From Roseicyclus sp. (GTDB lineage: Bacteria > Pseudomonadota > Alphaproteobacteria > Rhodobacterales > Rhodobacteraceae): a DNA stretch of 57,012 bases. The stretch covers positions 1 to 57,012 of the forward strand of contig JAGYKZ010000007.1 in the NCBI GenBank assembly GCA_018401385.1, read 5' to 3'. The notes under the pieces were generated by a model. It worked only from the letters and a program-made list of their open reading frames with translations, searched no databases and was not told the DNA's origin. Position 1 is the stretch's first letter, and every line of letters begins with the position of its first letter. Positions 37,867-47,100 of the stretch are shown one piece after another. The position numbers and the translations under genes are program-made.

Positions 37867-38364
37867 ATGGCCTTGGACCGCTGGATCGCATTGGTGTTTG
37901 TCGCGCTCTGCTGCGTCTATGGCTATGCGGCGTTTTTTACGATGGACCATCTTTTGCCCGCAATTTTGCAGCGCAATCCGATTTGGCCATCGACTTTTCC
38001 AAAAATCCTATCGGTTCTTGGCGTGATCGTTGGCTTGGTGGTCCTGTTTTCGCCAAAGGCCAAAACGGATGCAGCCGAGGCCTCAGTCGCGGCTGATGCG
38101 ATAGATCACCGCCGTTTGGGCGAATATAATCTGGGGCAGGCTTTGGTGCTTTTGGGTTTGATGGTGGCCTATGCGCTGGCGTTGCGCCCTGTTGGATTTC
38201 TGGGTTCGACCGTTTTGTTCCTTGCGCTTGGCGGGTTTATTCTGGGCGAGCGAAAAATACAGATTCTGATCCCTGTGGCCGCAGTGGCAGCAGGGTCCAT
38301 CTGGTATCTCGTGCAAGAGGTTCTGGGAATTTTCCTGCGCCCTTGGCCCGCGTTTTTGATCTGA
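37867..38364 (+). CDS. tctB: Tripartite tricarboxylate transporter small membrane subunit TctB
   Basis: The 165-residue protein has four hydrophobic helices and the TctB-family pattern (RWIALVFVALCCVYGYAAF at the N-terminus, LGQALVLLGLMVAYALAL, VGFLGSTVLFLALGGFILG). It forms the membrane part of the transporter together with TctA. It starts 99 bases after tctC, and tctA begins 12 bases after its stop. Confidence 0.88.
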   Translation: MALDRWIALVFVALCCVYGYAAFFTMDHLLPAILQRNPIWPSTFPKILSVLGVIVGLVVLFSPKAKTDAAEASVAADAIDHRRLGEYNLGQALVLLGLMVAYALALRPVGFLGSTVLFLALGGFILGERKIQILIPVAAVAAGSIWYLVQEVLGIFLRPWPAFLI

Positions 38365-38376
38365 GGGGGATGCATT

Positions 38377-39894
38377 ATGCTTGAAGGTTTGCTTCTCGGG
38401 CTGGCGGCGGCTGTCACGCCTTTCAACCTTGTGATGGTTGTTTTGGGCTGTGTGATTGGCACAGTGATTGGGATGCTGCCCGGTCTTGGACCCATGTCGA
38501 TCATTGCGATTATGATCCCCGTGGCCATTGGGTTGGGTGATCCGACCGCGGCGTTGATCTTGCTGTCTGGGGTCTATTACGGCGCGATATTTGGGGGGTC
38601 GACCTCGTCAATCCTGCTCAATGCGCCAGGGGTTGCGGGGACGGTCGCGACCTCCTTTGACGGCTATCCAATGGCGCAAAAGGGGCAGGCGGGCAAAGCC
38701 CTGACAATCGCCGCGATTGCGTCATTTGCAGGCGGCACGATTGGCGCGATCTTGTTGATGATTTTCGCGCCTGCGCTGTCCTCTGTCGCGCTTTTGTTCC
38801 ATTCGGCGGAATATTTTGCGCTTATGGTGGTCGGGCTTTCCGCCATCGCGGCCTTCGCGGGAACAGGGCAGGTTGCCAAGGCGTTGATGATGACCATTCT
38901 TGGCCTGATTATGGGCACGGTGGGCGAGGGGGCCTTGTCCAATATGCCCCGCTTTACCTTTGGGCTGATGGAGCTGCAATCGGGCTTCTCCTTCATCACG
39001 CTTGCCATGGCCATGTTCGCGCTGCCCGAGGCGCTGTTTTTGGTGCTGAACCCTGCGCGCGGCGCGCAAAGCGGATCTGGGGCAGCGATCAAGGATTTGC
39101 GCATCACCAAGGACGAAGCGCGCAAAATCGCCCCTGTGATTGGACGGCAATCCTTACAAGGCTTTTTCATTGGCGTTCTGCCTGGTGCGGGGGCCACGAT
39201 TGCCTCCTTCTTGGGCTATGCGGTGGAGCGCAACATTGCCAAGGGTGAGGAGCAAGCAGAATTCGGAAAAGGCTCGATCAAAGGGTTGGCCGCGCCTGAA
39301 TCTGCAAATAACGCGGCCTGCACAGGTTCGTTCGTGCCGCTGTTGACCCTCGGCATTCCTGGGTCAGGAACCACGGCGATTTTGCTTGGTGCATTGATAG
39401 CCTTGAACGTCACCCCGGGCCCGCGCCTAATGACAGACGAGCCAGATGTGTTCTGGGCTGTGATCATTTCGATGTATATCGGCAATCTGGTGTTGTTGAT
39501 CCTCAATCTGCCGTTGATCCCGTATATTGCGAAACTTCTCACAATCCCACGCGCCTATCTGATCCCGTTCATTTTGTTTTTCACCTTGATGGGTAGCTAT
39601 ATTGGCCAAAACAATGCGACTGAGCTGTTGATTTTGGTGGGGTTTGGGGTGGTTGCCACGATCTTGCGCTTCGCGGATTATCCGCTGGCCCCGTTGTTGA
39701 TCGGCTTCATCCTTGGGACCATGATGGAAGATAATTTTGCCCGTGCGATGCAGCTCTATCGTGGTTTCGGCTTTATTCTTGAACGCCCGATGACTTTGGC
39801 GCTTTTGATCCTTGCTGCGGCTTTGGTCTTTGTGCCGGCTTATCGTGCGCGGCGCGCACGTCTGCGCCAAGCGGGTGTTGCAGATGGAGATTGA
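38377..39894 (+). CDS. tctA: Tripartite tricarboxylate transporter large membrane subunit TctA
   Basis: The 505-residue protein has about 12 membrane helices and the repeated glycine-rich TctA motifs: GTVIGMLPGLGPMSIIAIMIP in the first half and FIGVLPGAGATIASFLGY in the second. PLLTLGIPGSGTTAILLGAL is also typical. It forms the translocation path, driven by an ion gradient. It is the third gene of tctCBA. The hairpin after it lacks a T run, so transcription may continue into the AbrB-type gene 60 bases downstream. Confidence 0.93.
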   Translation: MLEGLLLGLAAAVTPFNLVMVVLGCVIGTVIGMLPGLGPMSIIAIMIPVAIGLGDPTAALILLSGVYYGAIFGGSTSSILLNAPGVAGTVATSFDGYPMAQKGQAGKALTIAAIASFAGGTIGAILLMIFAPALSSVALLFHSAEYFALMVVGLSAIAAFAGTGQVAKALMMTILGLIMGTVGEGALSNMPRFTFGLMELQSGFSFITLAMAMFALPEALFLVLNPARGAQSGSGAAIKDLRITKDEARKIAPVIGRQSLQGFFIGVLPGAGATIASFLGYAVERNIAKGEEQAEFGKGSIKGLAAPESANNAACTGSFVPLLTLGIPGSGTTAILLGALIALNVTPGPRLMTDEPDVFWAVIISMYIGNLVLLILNLPLIPYIAKLLTIPRAYLIPFILFFTLMGSYIGQNNATELLILVGFGVVATILRFADYPLAPLLIGFILGTMMEDNFARAMQLYRGFGFILERPMTLALLILAAALVFVPAYRARRARLRQAGVADGD

Positions 39895-39954
39895 TCAAGG
39901 CTAAGGCTTACGGATATCAGGCGCGGCATTTCCCGCGTCTGATCCTGTCCTAAA

Positions 39955-40989
39955 ATGCAAAAGGCTCATCGAGTGCGTGTCACGGCACACCGTATCTTGC
40001 GAGAAACCTTGCCCACACTTGCCATAGGCGCGCTTGGGGCGGGTATTTTTTGGCTTATTGGTTTTCCTGCCTATACGCTCACAGGACCAGCGGCTGCCGT
40101 GTCGGTGGCAACTTTACTTGGTATGAAAAGCCTGATCCCGATCCCGTTGCGCGATGTGGTTTTTGTGGTGATCGGCGTCTCTATTGGCAGCACCGTGACC
40201 CCTGAGGTGATTGAAACCGCACTCACATGGCCGATTTCCCTTGGCGTGCTTGCGGTGACTTTGCTTGTTTTGATATTGGTGTTGCGGGTGATGTTGATGC
40301 GTGGCTTCGGGTATGATGCTTTGACCGCGACCTTATCCGCGACACCGGGGCATCTCAGCTATATTCTCAGCCTTTCCACGACCATGGGCGTGGATGTGGG
40401 GCGCGTGGCTTTGGTGCAGGCGACACGGGTCTTGTTGCTCACACTTTGTGTGCCTGTTCTGATTTCGTTTTGGGGGATGACGGGCACAGCCTATGTGGTG
40501 GATTATGGTGCAATCGGCCTTGTACCCGCCGCGCTGGTTTTTGCCGCTGCCGTGGCTTTGGGGTTGCTGTTCAAACGATTTGGCATTCCTGCGCCCCTTT
40601 TGTTGGGGGCCATGGCAGCCTCCGCTATCAGTCATGGTGCGAACCTGACCCCAGGTGCCTTGCCACATTGGATAACGGCGGCGGCCTTTATGGTGATGGG
40701 CTGCTTAATCGGAACGCGATTTCGCGGATTGGATCGCAAGGGCCTATTGGGGCATTGGCGGCGGGGACGATGGCCACACTGGTATCTTGTGCCGTGGCCG
40801 CCATTGGCGCGTTGATCGCGGCGGAGTTGATTGACTGCCGCCAGCGGCATTGCTCTTGGCCTTGCGCCTGGCGGGGTCCGGGTCCATGGCCGCCCCTGGC
40901 GGTATCCACACGGGGTTGAGCCTGCTGCTTGGATTTTGTTATCTGCCATGGTGCAAAGCACAGTCCTAAGCCTGCTTGTGCCCATTTGA
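39955..40989 (+). pseudogene. AbrB-type membrane protein (AbrB duplication family), frameshifted
   Basis: The first 262 residues read clean and show several membrane helices with AbrB-family sequence (FPAYTLTGPAAAVSVATLLG, SATPGHLSYILSLSTTMGVDVGR). At about 40757 a five-G run is short by one base and the homology moves frame (ALAAGTMATLVSCAVAAIG). It is noisy until about 40930 and returns to the original frame for the closing VQSTVLSLLVPI, with the stop at 40987-40989. The rebuilt length of about 345 residues fits the family. Members are often called ammonia monooxygenase or AbrB regulators, but their job is unknown. It may belong to the tct transcript. Confidence 0.78.
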
Positions 40990-41035
40990 TTATGCGCGCG
41001 AAAAATAGGGCGGTACCAGTGACGCCCGCCTTAGG

Positions 41036-42101
41036 TCAGCCGACCAGATAATTGGCAGCAACCATCCAAATCGGAATAGACAGAAGCGCGATGGGCGTGC
41101 CGATCCCCGTGATTGTACCGAGATAGGCCGATGGGTTTGCTTCGGGCAACGCGGCGCGCAATGTGGGCGGACCTGAGATATCAGAGCTGGACGCGGCCAT
41201 CACCGCCAACAGAACCATGCCGCCTTCGGAAAACCCCGTGATGTGATGGGCAATCAGACCAAAGCCAAGGCCAATCGCGCCGTGCAGGAACGGGCGCAAA
41301 TCCGTAGATCAGATAGGCACCTTGAGCCACTTTGCGCAATTCGGACAGCCTTGTACCTCCATCCCCATCACTGTAACAATGACAAAAGTCCGTGAAACAG
41401 CGGTTTGTAGAATTCCTGATACACCGCGTCAGGAAGCAGCAAAGAGGCAATGGCAATCCCCAAAATAGGGCGGAAATGGCTGGGCTGCGCAACGTGTCGA
41501 TAAAGAATGGTTTGGCCAGAGAGCCTGCCTCTTGCCCGTCCGCGCCAAAGCTGATGGGCGCGCGCCCTGAGCCGCTGCCCAGCGTCAACGTGCCGCCAGA
41601 TACAAGGGCGGTCTGTTTGCGCGCTGCGGCCATCCGCACCACCAAAATTGCAGTGATCAGGGCGGCAACGTCCATAAACGGGTAAAGCGCGCCGATATAG
41701 CCCTCATAGGCGACCCCTTCGGCCTCAAGCATTGCCATGGCCGCGGCAAGTGTTGAGGCAGAGGCCGCGCCAAACAGCCCCGCCGTGGCCATCGCATCCA
41801 TATCGCTCACACCGCGCAGTTTGCGCAAGGCAAAGCGGCCCAAAAAGACGATTGCCACGCCTGCCACGGTTGCGGCCAATGCAGGCACGACCAATTCGGT
41901 GATATTGGCTTGCGAGATCGCAATCCCGCTCGACAGCCCGACTTTCAGCAACAGCAGCATCACAATCAGCTTATAGATCGGTTCTGGCATTTCAAATTTG
42001 CTTGAGGCGGCGGCCAAAACCATACCGCCAATCAAAAAGGCCAAGGTGGGTTTCTGTAACTGCTCAACCACGGTTGTTGCGATGTGAATGATGATATCCA
42101 T
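41036..42101 (-). pseudogene. Sodium-dependent bicarbonate-type permease (SbtA/DUF897 family), frameshifted
   Basis: From the ATG at 42101 (MDIIIHIATTVVEQLQKPTLAF) the reading gives SbtA-family membrane helices and a hydrophilic central loop, clean to about 41480. Between about 41480 and 41290 the frame changes at least twice. The C-terminus then reads clean in another frame, with the SbtA-like block AASSSDISGPPTLRAALPEANPS and the stop at 41036-41038. Family members such as cyanobacterial SbtA import bicarbonate with sodium; the solute here is not proven. A LysR-type regulator is divergently encoded 111 bases away, a usual pairing for regulated transporters. Confidence 0.8.
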
Positions 42102-42148
42102 GTTCTTCCCCGTCATTTCCTTCGGGGGGTGTCGCCGATCTCATGGAT

Positions 42149-42161
42149 TATATCAAATATA
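42149..42161. promoter_or_regulatory. Candidate LysR-type regulator site
   Basis: TATAT (42149-42153), CAA and ATATA (42157-42161) form a short inverted repeat in the A/T-rich gap between the divergent permease and lysR genes. It fits the T-N11-A type of LysR binding site. Confidence 0.35.
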
Positions 42162-42212
42162 TGTTTTCTTAGTTTATGTTCTGTTTTATAGATTTATGGA
42201 GGAGTATGGGCC

Positions 42213-43097
42213 ATGCAGCGACTGAACCTTCATCACCTGCATCTGTTTCATGCCATCGCCCAAGATGGCACGCTGACGGGGGCGGCGGCGCGCTTGAATA
42301 TCTCGCAATCAGCGCTCTCGACCCAATTGCGCGCTTTGGAGGCGGCCTTGGGCCATGATCTTTTCGAGCGGCGTGGGCGCGGCCTGATCTTGACCGAGGC
42401 GGGACGTATCGCGCTTGATCATGCCGATACGATTTTTCGCACGGCCTCGGACCTGATCGGCACATTGAGCGAGGCCACGCGCGTGCGAAGCCGCCTGCGT
42501 GTGGGGGCGTTGGCCACACTTTCGCGCAATTTTCAGATGCAATTCCTCAAGCCCCTGCTCACCCGCGCGGATGTCGAGGTCAGCGTGCAATCGGGCACAC
42601 AAGCGGATCTTTTGCGCGGGCTTGAGGATTTGTCGATTGATGTCGTCCTGACCAATCTTGCCCCGTTGCGTGATGCGGCCAACCCGTGGCTTGTGCACGC
42701 CATGGATGAGCAGCCCGTCAGTTTGATTGCCGCGCCTGCGCGGGTGGCTGGGCAGAAGGCGGATTTATCTGCCATGATTGGGGCTTCGCCTTTGATCCTG
42801 CCCAGTCCGCAAACCGCCATTCGCGCGGGGTTTGATGCGCTTGCCGTGCGGCTTGGGGTGGTGCCAACCATCGCGGCGGAGGCCGATGATATGGCCATGC
42901 TGCGCCTTCTGATCCGCGAGGATGCAGGTGTTGGGGTTATTCCCCCGATTGTCGTTCGCGATGAGCTGGCTTCGGGTCGCCTTATCGAAATGGCACGATT
43001 GGACGGGATCACCGAGAATTTTTTTGCCGTGACCCGCGCGCGGCGTTTTCCGAACCCCGCTTTGGCCGAGTTGCTCGAAGCGGCGCGCGCAGCCTAG
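42213..43097 (+). CDS. LysR-family transcriptional regulator
   Basis: The 294-residue regulator has an N-terminal winged helix-turn-helix (LHLFHAIAQDGTLTGAAARLNISQSALSTQLRALEAALGHDLFERRGRGL) and a periplasmic-binding-like effector domain (LRVGALATLSRNFQMQFLKP). The NhaR-like arrangement NxHHLxLFxAIA is visible. It is divergent from the bicarbonate-type permease gene, which it probably controls. The ATG follows GGAGGAG. It overlaps the convergent aldehyde dehydrogenase gene by four bases. Confidence 0.9.
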   Translation: MQRLNLHHLHLFHAIAQDGTLTGAAARLNISQSALSTQLRALEAALGHDLFERRGRGLILTEAGRIALDHADTIFRTASDLIGTLSEATRVRSRLRVGALATLSRNFQMQFLKPLLTRADVEVSVQSGTQADLLRGLEDLSIDVVLTNLAPLRDAANPWLVHAMDEQPVSLIAAPARVAGQKADLSAMIGASPLILPSPQTAIRAGFDALAVRLGVVPTIAAEADDMAMLRLLIREDAGVGVIPPIVVRDELASGRLIEMARLDGITENFFAVTRARRFPNPALAELLEAARAA

Positions 43098-44524
43098 AAC
43101 ACGATCTGTGCCAGTTTTGGATCGAGGTAATCCTCGATCCCTTCGCGCCCGCCTTCGCGTCCCAGCCCTGAAAAATTTGTGCCGCCAAACGGTGCTTCGC
43201 TTGCCGCTAAGGCAAAGCTGTTAATCCCCACCATGCCAGCATGAAGGGCCGCCACGGTGCGTTTGGCGCGGGCGGGGTCGCGGGTGAAGGCATAGGCCGA
43301 TAGGCCCATGGATGAGGCATTGGCGCGGGTCAAAACCTCGTCCTCATCCCGGAATGTCGTGACGGCCGCAATGGGGCCAAAATTTTCTTCGGCAAAAACA
43401 CGCATCTGGTCGGTCACGTTGCTCAGAACTGTTGGGCGATAAAAATGGCCCTTGTTATGCGCGCTGTCCCGCGCACCGCCACAGTGCAAGGTGGCGCCGT
43501 TCCGCACGGCTTCCTCAACGATCTTGGTGATGTCAGACAGGCGGCGGGCATTGATCAAGGGGCCCATTTCGCTTGTCTCCTCCATCCCATCGCCAAGCAT
43601 CAATCCATCGGCACGTTTTGCGAATTCGGTCACGAATTGATCATGCAGGCTTTCATGCACGAAAAAACGATCTGGCGTGACGCAAACTTGCCCTGCATTG
43701 GCGAATTTGGTTGGCACGGCCATGTCCAAGGCCAGCGCAAGGTCTGCATCGTCATAAATGATCAAGGGTGCGTTGCCCCCCAATTCCATGGATACTTTCT
43801 TGACCGTGTCGGCCGCATCCCTCAGCATATCCTGCCCGACACGGGTGGAGCCTGTGAGGGACACTTTACGCACCCGCGCATCCTTCATAATGGGTGCATA
43901 TGTGTCCGCCGTGGCCCCCACAAGCAAGCCAATGGCTCCATCAGGCCATCCCCCTGCGCGCAAGCACTCCACCATGAGCATCGCAACCCCCGGTGTTTGG
44001 GAGGAAGGGCGCAGGATCACGGGACAGCCCGCCGCCAAGGCAGGGGCAAGCTTGCGCGCCGGAAGCGCGGCAGGAAAATTCCACGCGGTGAATGCCGCGA
44101 CAATTCCCACGGGCTCTTTGGTCACTTCAAAGCGGCCATTTGGCACGCGCGAGGCAATGATACGACCGTAAATGCGGCGCGCTTCCTCGGCATACCAGCG
44201 GAATTGATCCACCGCCAACAGCCACTCGCGGCGGGATTGCGCAATCGGTTTCCCCGTTTCCAAGGAGATGGTCCGGGCGGCGTCCGCGGCGTGGGCCTGG
44301 AGGGCATCTGCGCATTTGTGCAGGGCCTCTGCACGACCAAAGCCGCCCATATCCAACAGCGGTTGTCGGGCGTGGTCTGCGGCATCAATGGCGCGCCGCG
44401 TGTCATCGACCGAAGCGGTGTAAGCGGCCCCAAGGGACGCTTCCGTAACGGGTGACATCACTTCGGCGGCTGTTGCCGATTTGGCCCAAGCCCCGTTAAT
44501 AAACAGCCCAAAATCGGCATACAT
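43094..44524 (-). CDS. NAD(P)-dependent aldehyde dehydrogenase, succinate-semialdehyde type
   Basis: The 476-residue enzyme has the catalytic Glu in SMELGGNAPLIIYDDAD, the Cys in NAGQVCVTPDRFFVH, the NAD contact TGSTRVGQ and the C-terminal NFSGLGREGGREGIEDYLD. The last is typical of succinate-semialdehyde/glutarate-semialdehyde dehydrogenases. The start at 44524 (MYADFGLFINGAW) is chosen because GGGAGGG precedes it and family members begin there. It lies 108 bases after glpK on the same strand and may be a separate unit. The true aldehyde is uncertain. Confidence 0.88.
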   Translation of the reverse strand: MYADFGLFINGAWAKSATAAEVMSPVTEASLGAAYTASVDDTRRAIDAADHARQPLLDMGGFGRAEALHKCADALQAHAADAARTISLETGKPIAQSRREWLLAVDQFRWYAEEARRIYGRIIASRVPNGRFEVTKEPVGIVAAFTAWNFPAALPARKLAPALAAGCPVILRPSSQTPGVAMLMVECLRAGGWPDGAIGLLVGATADTYAPIMKDARVRKVSLTGSTRVGQDMLRDAADTVKKVSMELGGNAPLIIYDDADLALALDMAVPTKFANAGQVCVTPDRFFVHESLHDQFVTEFAKRADGLMLGDGMEETSEMGPLINARRLSDITKIVEEAVRNGATLHCGGARDSAHNKGHFYRPTVLSNVTDQMRVFAEENFGPIAAVTTFRDEDEVLTRANASSMGLSAYAFTRDPARAKRTVAALHAGMVGINSFALAASEAPFGGTNFSGLGREGGREGIEDYLDPKLAQIVF

Positions 44525-44632
44525 TTTACAAGCCCTCCCACCTGTGCGCGCTAAAGGGCTATCCGAGTCGGCCGCGCTAATCAACAAAAAATGCAATATT
44601 TAATATTTCGCAATACCCATTGCAGAGTAGGA

Positions 44633-46128
44633 TCAGCACCCGAAGCCAATCGTGGCTGCAACGGCGCGCTGCCAGCGTGCGTAGTCCGCTTCGCGGGTCT
44701 CTGCGGCAAGCTTGGGCGTGAAGTGTTGATCTTTGGCCCAGGTTTTTGCAAATCCCGCTTGATCGGGATAAAGCCCCGCTTGATTGCCTGCCAGCCATGC
44801 GACCCCGCGTGCCGTTGTCTCAACATGGGTCGGCCGGTCCACGGGCGCGTTCAAAATATCAGCCACATATTGCATCGTATAGTCTGAGGCGCTCATCCCG
44901 CCATCCACGCGTAAGACGGTCTCGTTTGTCTCCACCCCGATCATATCCGCGCGCATGGCGTCCATCAAATCGCGGGTCTGTAACCCGACCGATTGCAGTG
45001 CTGCCCGGGCCAGTTCATTGGGGCCGGTATTGCGCGCAAGACCAAAGACCGCACCGCGGCAATCGGAATTCCAATAGGGCGCGGCAAGCCCTGTAAAGGC
45101 GGGAACGATGGTCACGTTTTGGCCATTGTCGGCGGCTTTGGCCATGGTTTCCGTTTCCGCTGCATTGGCGATGACCCCCAAACCATCGCGCAGCCATTGC
45201 ACCACCGCACCCGCAATATAGATGGAGCCTTCCAGCGCATAGGCCGTCTCACCGCCCATGCGATAGGCTATGGTGGTCAACAGTTTGTTCTTGGACGGAA
45301 CGGGCGTTGCGCCTGTGTTCATCAGCGCAAAACAGCCCGTGCCATAGGTGACCTTGGCCATACCCGCCGCGAAACAGGCCTGCCCGATGGTGGCCGCCTG
45401 TTGGTCACCTGCCACAGCGCGGATGGGGATTTCTGCGCCAATCGCGGCCTTTGTCGTGGTTCCGAAATGTGCATCACAATCAACCACATCTGGTAGAACC
45501 GCGCGCGGTATATCAAAGAGCGACAGGATATCCGCGCACCATTCAAGCTTGTGAATATCAAACAGCATCGTGCGCGCGGCATTGGTCACATCGGTCACAT
45601 GGGAAGCCCCGCCTGTAAGTTGCCAAATCAACCAAGTGTCAACCGTCCCAAAGGCCAATTCGCCCGCCTCGGCCGCGTGCGGATGCCGGGGATCTCCTCC
45701 AAAAGCCATGCCAATTTGCTGGCCGAAAAATAAGGGTCAAGGACAAGCCCCGTTCTCGCCGCGATCATCGGCTCGTGACCTGCTGCGCGCAGCTTCATGC
45801 AGCGTTCTGCCGTGCGTCGATCTTGCCAGACGATTGCGTTATGCACAGGCGTGCCAGTTTTGCGGTCCCAAAGCACCACGGTTTCGCGCTGATTGGTGAT
45901 GCCGATGGCCGCGATGTCTTGCGCGCCAAGCTTCGCCGTTTGCAATGCCCCCGCGATGCACGTTTGGGTTGTCGCCCATAAATCCATTGGATCATGCTCC
46001 ACCCAACCCGAGCGCGGATAATGTTGTGCAAACTCGGCTTGCGCCTGCGCCAATGCGGTGAAGGACGCATCATAGACAATTGCACGGGTCGAGGTGGTGC
46101 CTTGGTCGATGGCAAGAATATGGGTCAT
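44633..46128 (-). pseudogene. glpK: Glycerol kinase, single frameshift
   Basis: Glycerol kinase makes glycerol-3-phosphate from glycerol and ATP. The N-terminal half (ILAIDQGTTSTRAIVYD, GITNQRETVVLWDRKTG, NAIVWQDRRT) and the C-terminal half ([48 protein letters not shown]) are perfect but in different frames. They join at about 45684, where ACGCGG(G)CCGAG lacks one G. The span is 1496 bases, one short of a full 498-codon gene. It follows glpR by 14 bases. One missing homopolymer base is almost surely a reading error. Confidence 0.92.
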
Positions 46129-46142
46129 GGGCGAGGCTCTCG

Positions 46143-46910
46143 TCAGTCGCGGGGAATGATATGGGTCACAAGCCCCCAGTCGCGGCAGCGTGCGGCCAAT
46201 TCTGGGGTAAGCGGTTGATCAGTAAACAGCGCGTCCACGTGTGACAGGCGCGCGATTTTTACAGGTGCCGTTCGGGTGAATTTGGATTGATCCGCGACCA
46301 GAAACACGCGGCGTGATTGCGAGAGGATGGTTTGACTGACCCCAACTTCTTGGATGTCGAAATCGAGCAAGTCACCTTCCTCATCAATTGCAGAACAGCC
46401 GATCACCGCGAGATCAAATTTGAACTGCGCCACGGCGTCTGAGGTCAGCTTTCCGACCAGACCGCCATCAGCGCGGCGCAATTGACCGCCGGCAAGAATG
46501 ATGTCGCAATCGGGATTGGCGGCGAGGATTGTGGCAACATTGATGTTATTGGTCACCACAAGCAGGTTTTTATGATGCAGCAGGTTTTGCGCGACCTCCT
46601 CGGTCGTGGTGCCGATATTGAGGAATAGCGAAATATCATTTGGGATTTCTGCGGCGCAGGCCGCTGCAATACGCGCCTTTTCTTCGGCGTTCAGGCTGCG
46701 CCGCATTTCATAGCCGATATTGGCCACACCAGAGGGCAGGATCGCACCGCCATGAACGCGCTCTAACTTACCCGCATCTGCCAAATCACTCAGATCACGG
46801 CGGATGGTTTGCGTGGTGACACCAAAATGCGCGGCCAAGCCTTCTACCGTCACTTTGCCCTCACGCCTTGCGTGTTCCAATATCTCGGGCCAACGAAAGC
46901 TCTGCGACAT
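46143..46910 (-). CDS. glpR: Glycerol-3-phosphate regulon repressor, DeoR family
   Basis: The 255-residue regulator has a DeoR helix-turn-helix (LEHARREGKVTVEGLAAHFGVTTQTIRRDLSDLADAGKLERVHGGA) and the sugar-phosphate sensor domain (FLNIGTTTEEVAQNL, VVTNNINVATIL, and KFTRTAPVKIARLS). Family repressors release DNA when bound to glycerol-3-phosphate. It heads the glpR-glpK transcript and is divergent from glpD. The 190-base gap between them contains repeated TTTTCG elements that may be its operator. Confidence 0.9.
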   Translation of the reverse strand: MSQSFRWPEILEHARREGKVTVEGLAAHFGVTTQTIRRDLSDLADAGKLERVHGGAILPSGVANIGYEMRRSLNAEEKARIAAACAAEIPNDISLFLNIGTTTEEVAQNLLHHKNLLVVTNNINVATILAANPDCDIILAGGQLRRADGGLVGKLTSDAVAQFKFDLAVIGCSAIDEEGDLLDFDIQEVGVSQTILSQSRRVFLVADQSKFTRTAPVKIARLSHVDALFTDQPLTPELAARCRDWGLVTHIIPRD

Positions 46911-47007
46911 ATGCGTTTCTGTTCCCTTTTGTGCGGCCCTGTCCGCATATGAGCATATGGCGAAGCAATTCTGGGGTCAATTCGCTGAAATTTACCCAAA
47001 ATGAACA

Positions 47008-47035
47008 TTTTCGAATAATTTGGTTTTCGTTTTCG
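47008..47035. promoter_or_regulatory. Candidate GlpR operator (repeated TTTTCG)
   Basis: TTTTCG occurs three times in 28 bases, at 47008, 47024 and 47030, the last two in direct tandem. DeoR-family repressors of several proteobacteria bind direct repeats of TTTCG type. The cluster lies about 65 bases upstream of glpD, where it would block that promoter. Confidence 0.5.
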
Positions 47036-47100
47036 TTCCCTTGTGGTAGGGGAAGGGGTGTTTCCCCCAAAATGGACTGAAAAAAGCAGGCGTACAGCAT

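Noticed and set aside
39912..39945. Hairpin after tctA as a terminator
   Set aside because: The stem is long but carries mismatches and is not followed by a T run, so read-through into the AbrB-type gene is likely.
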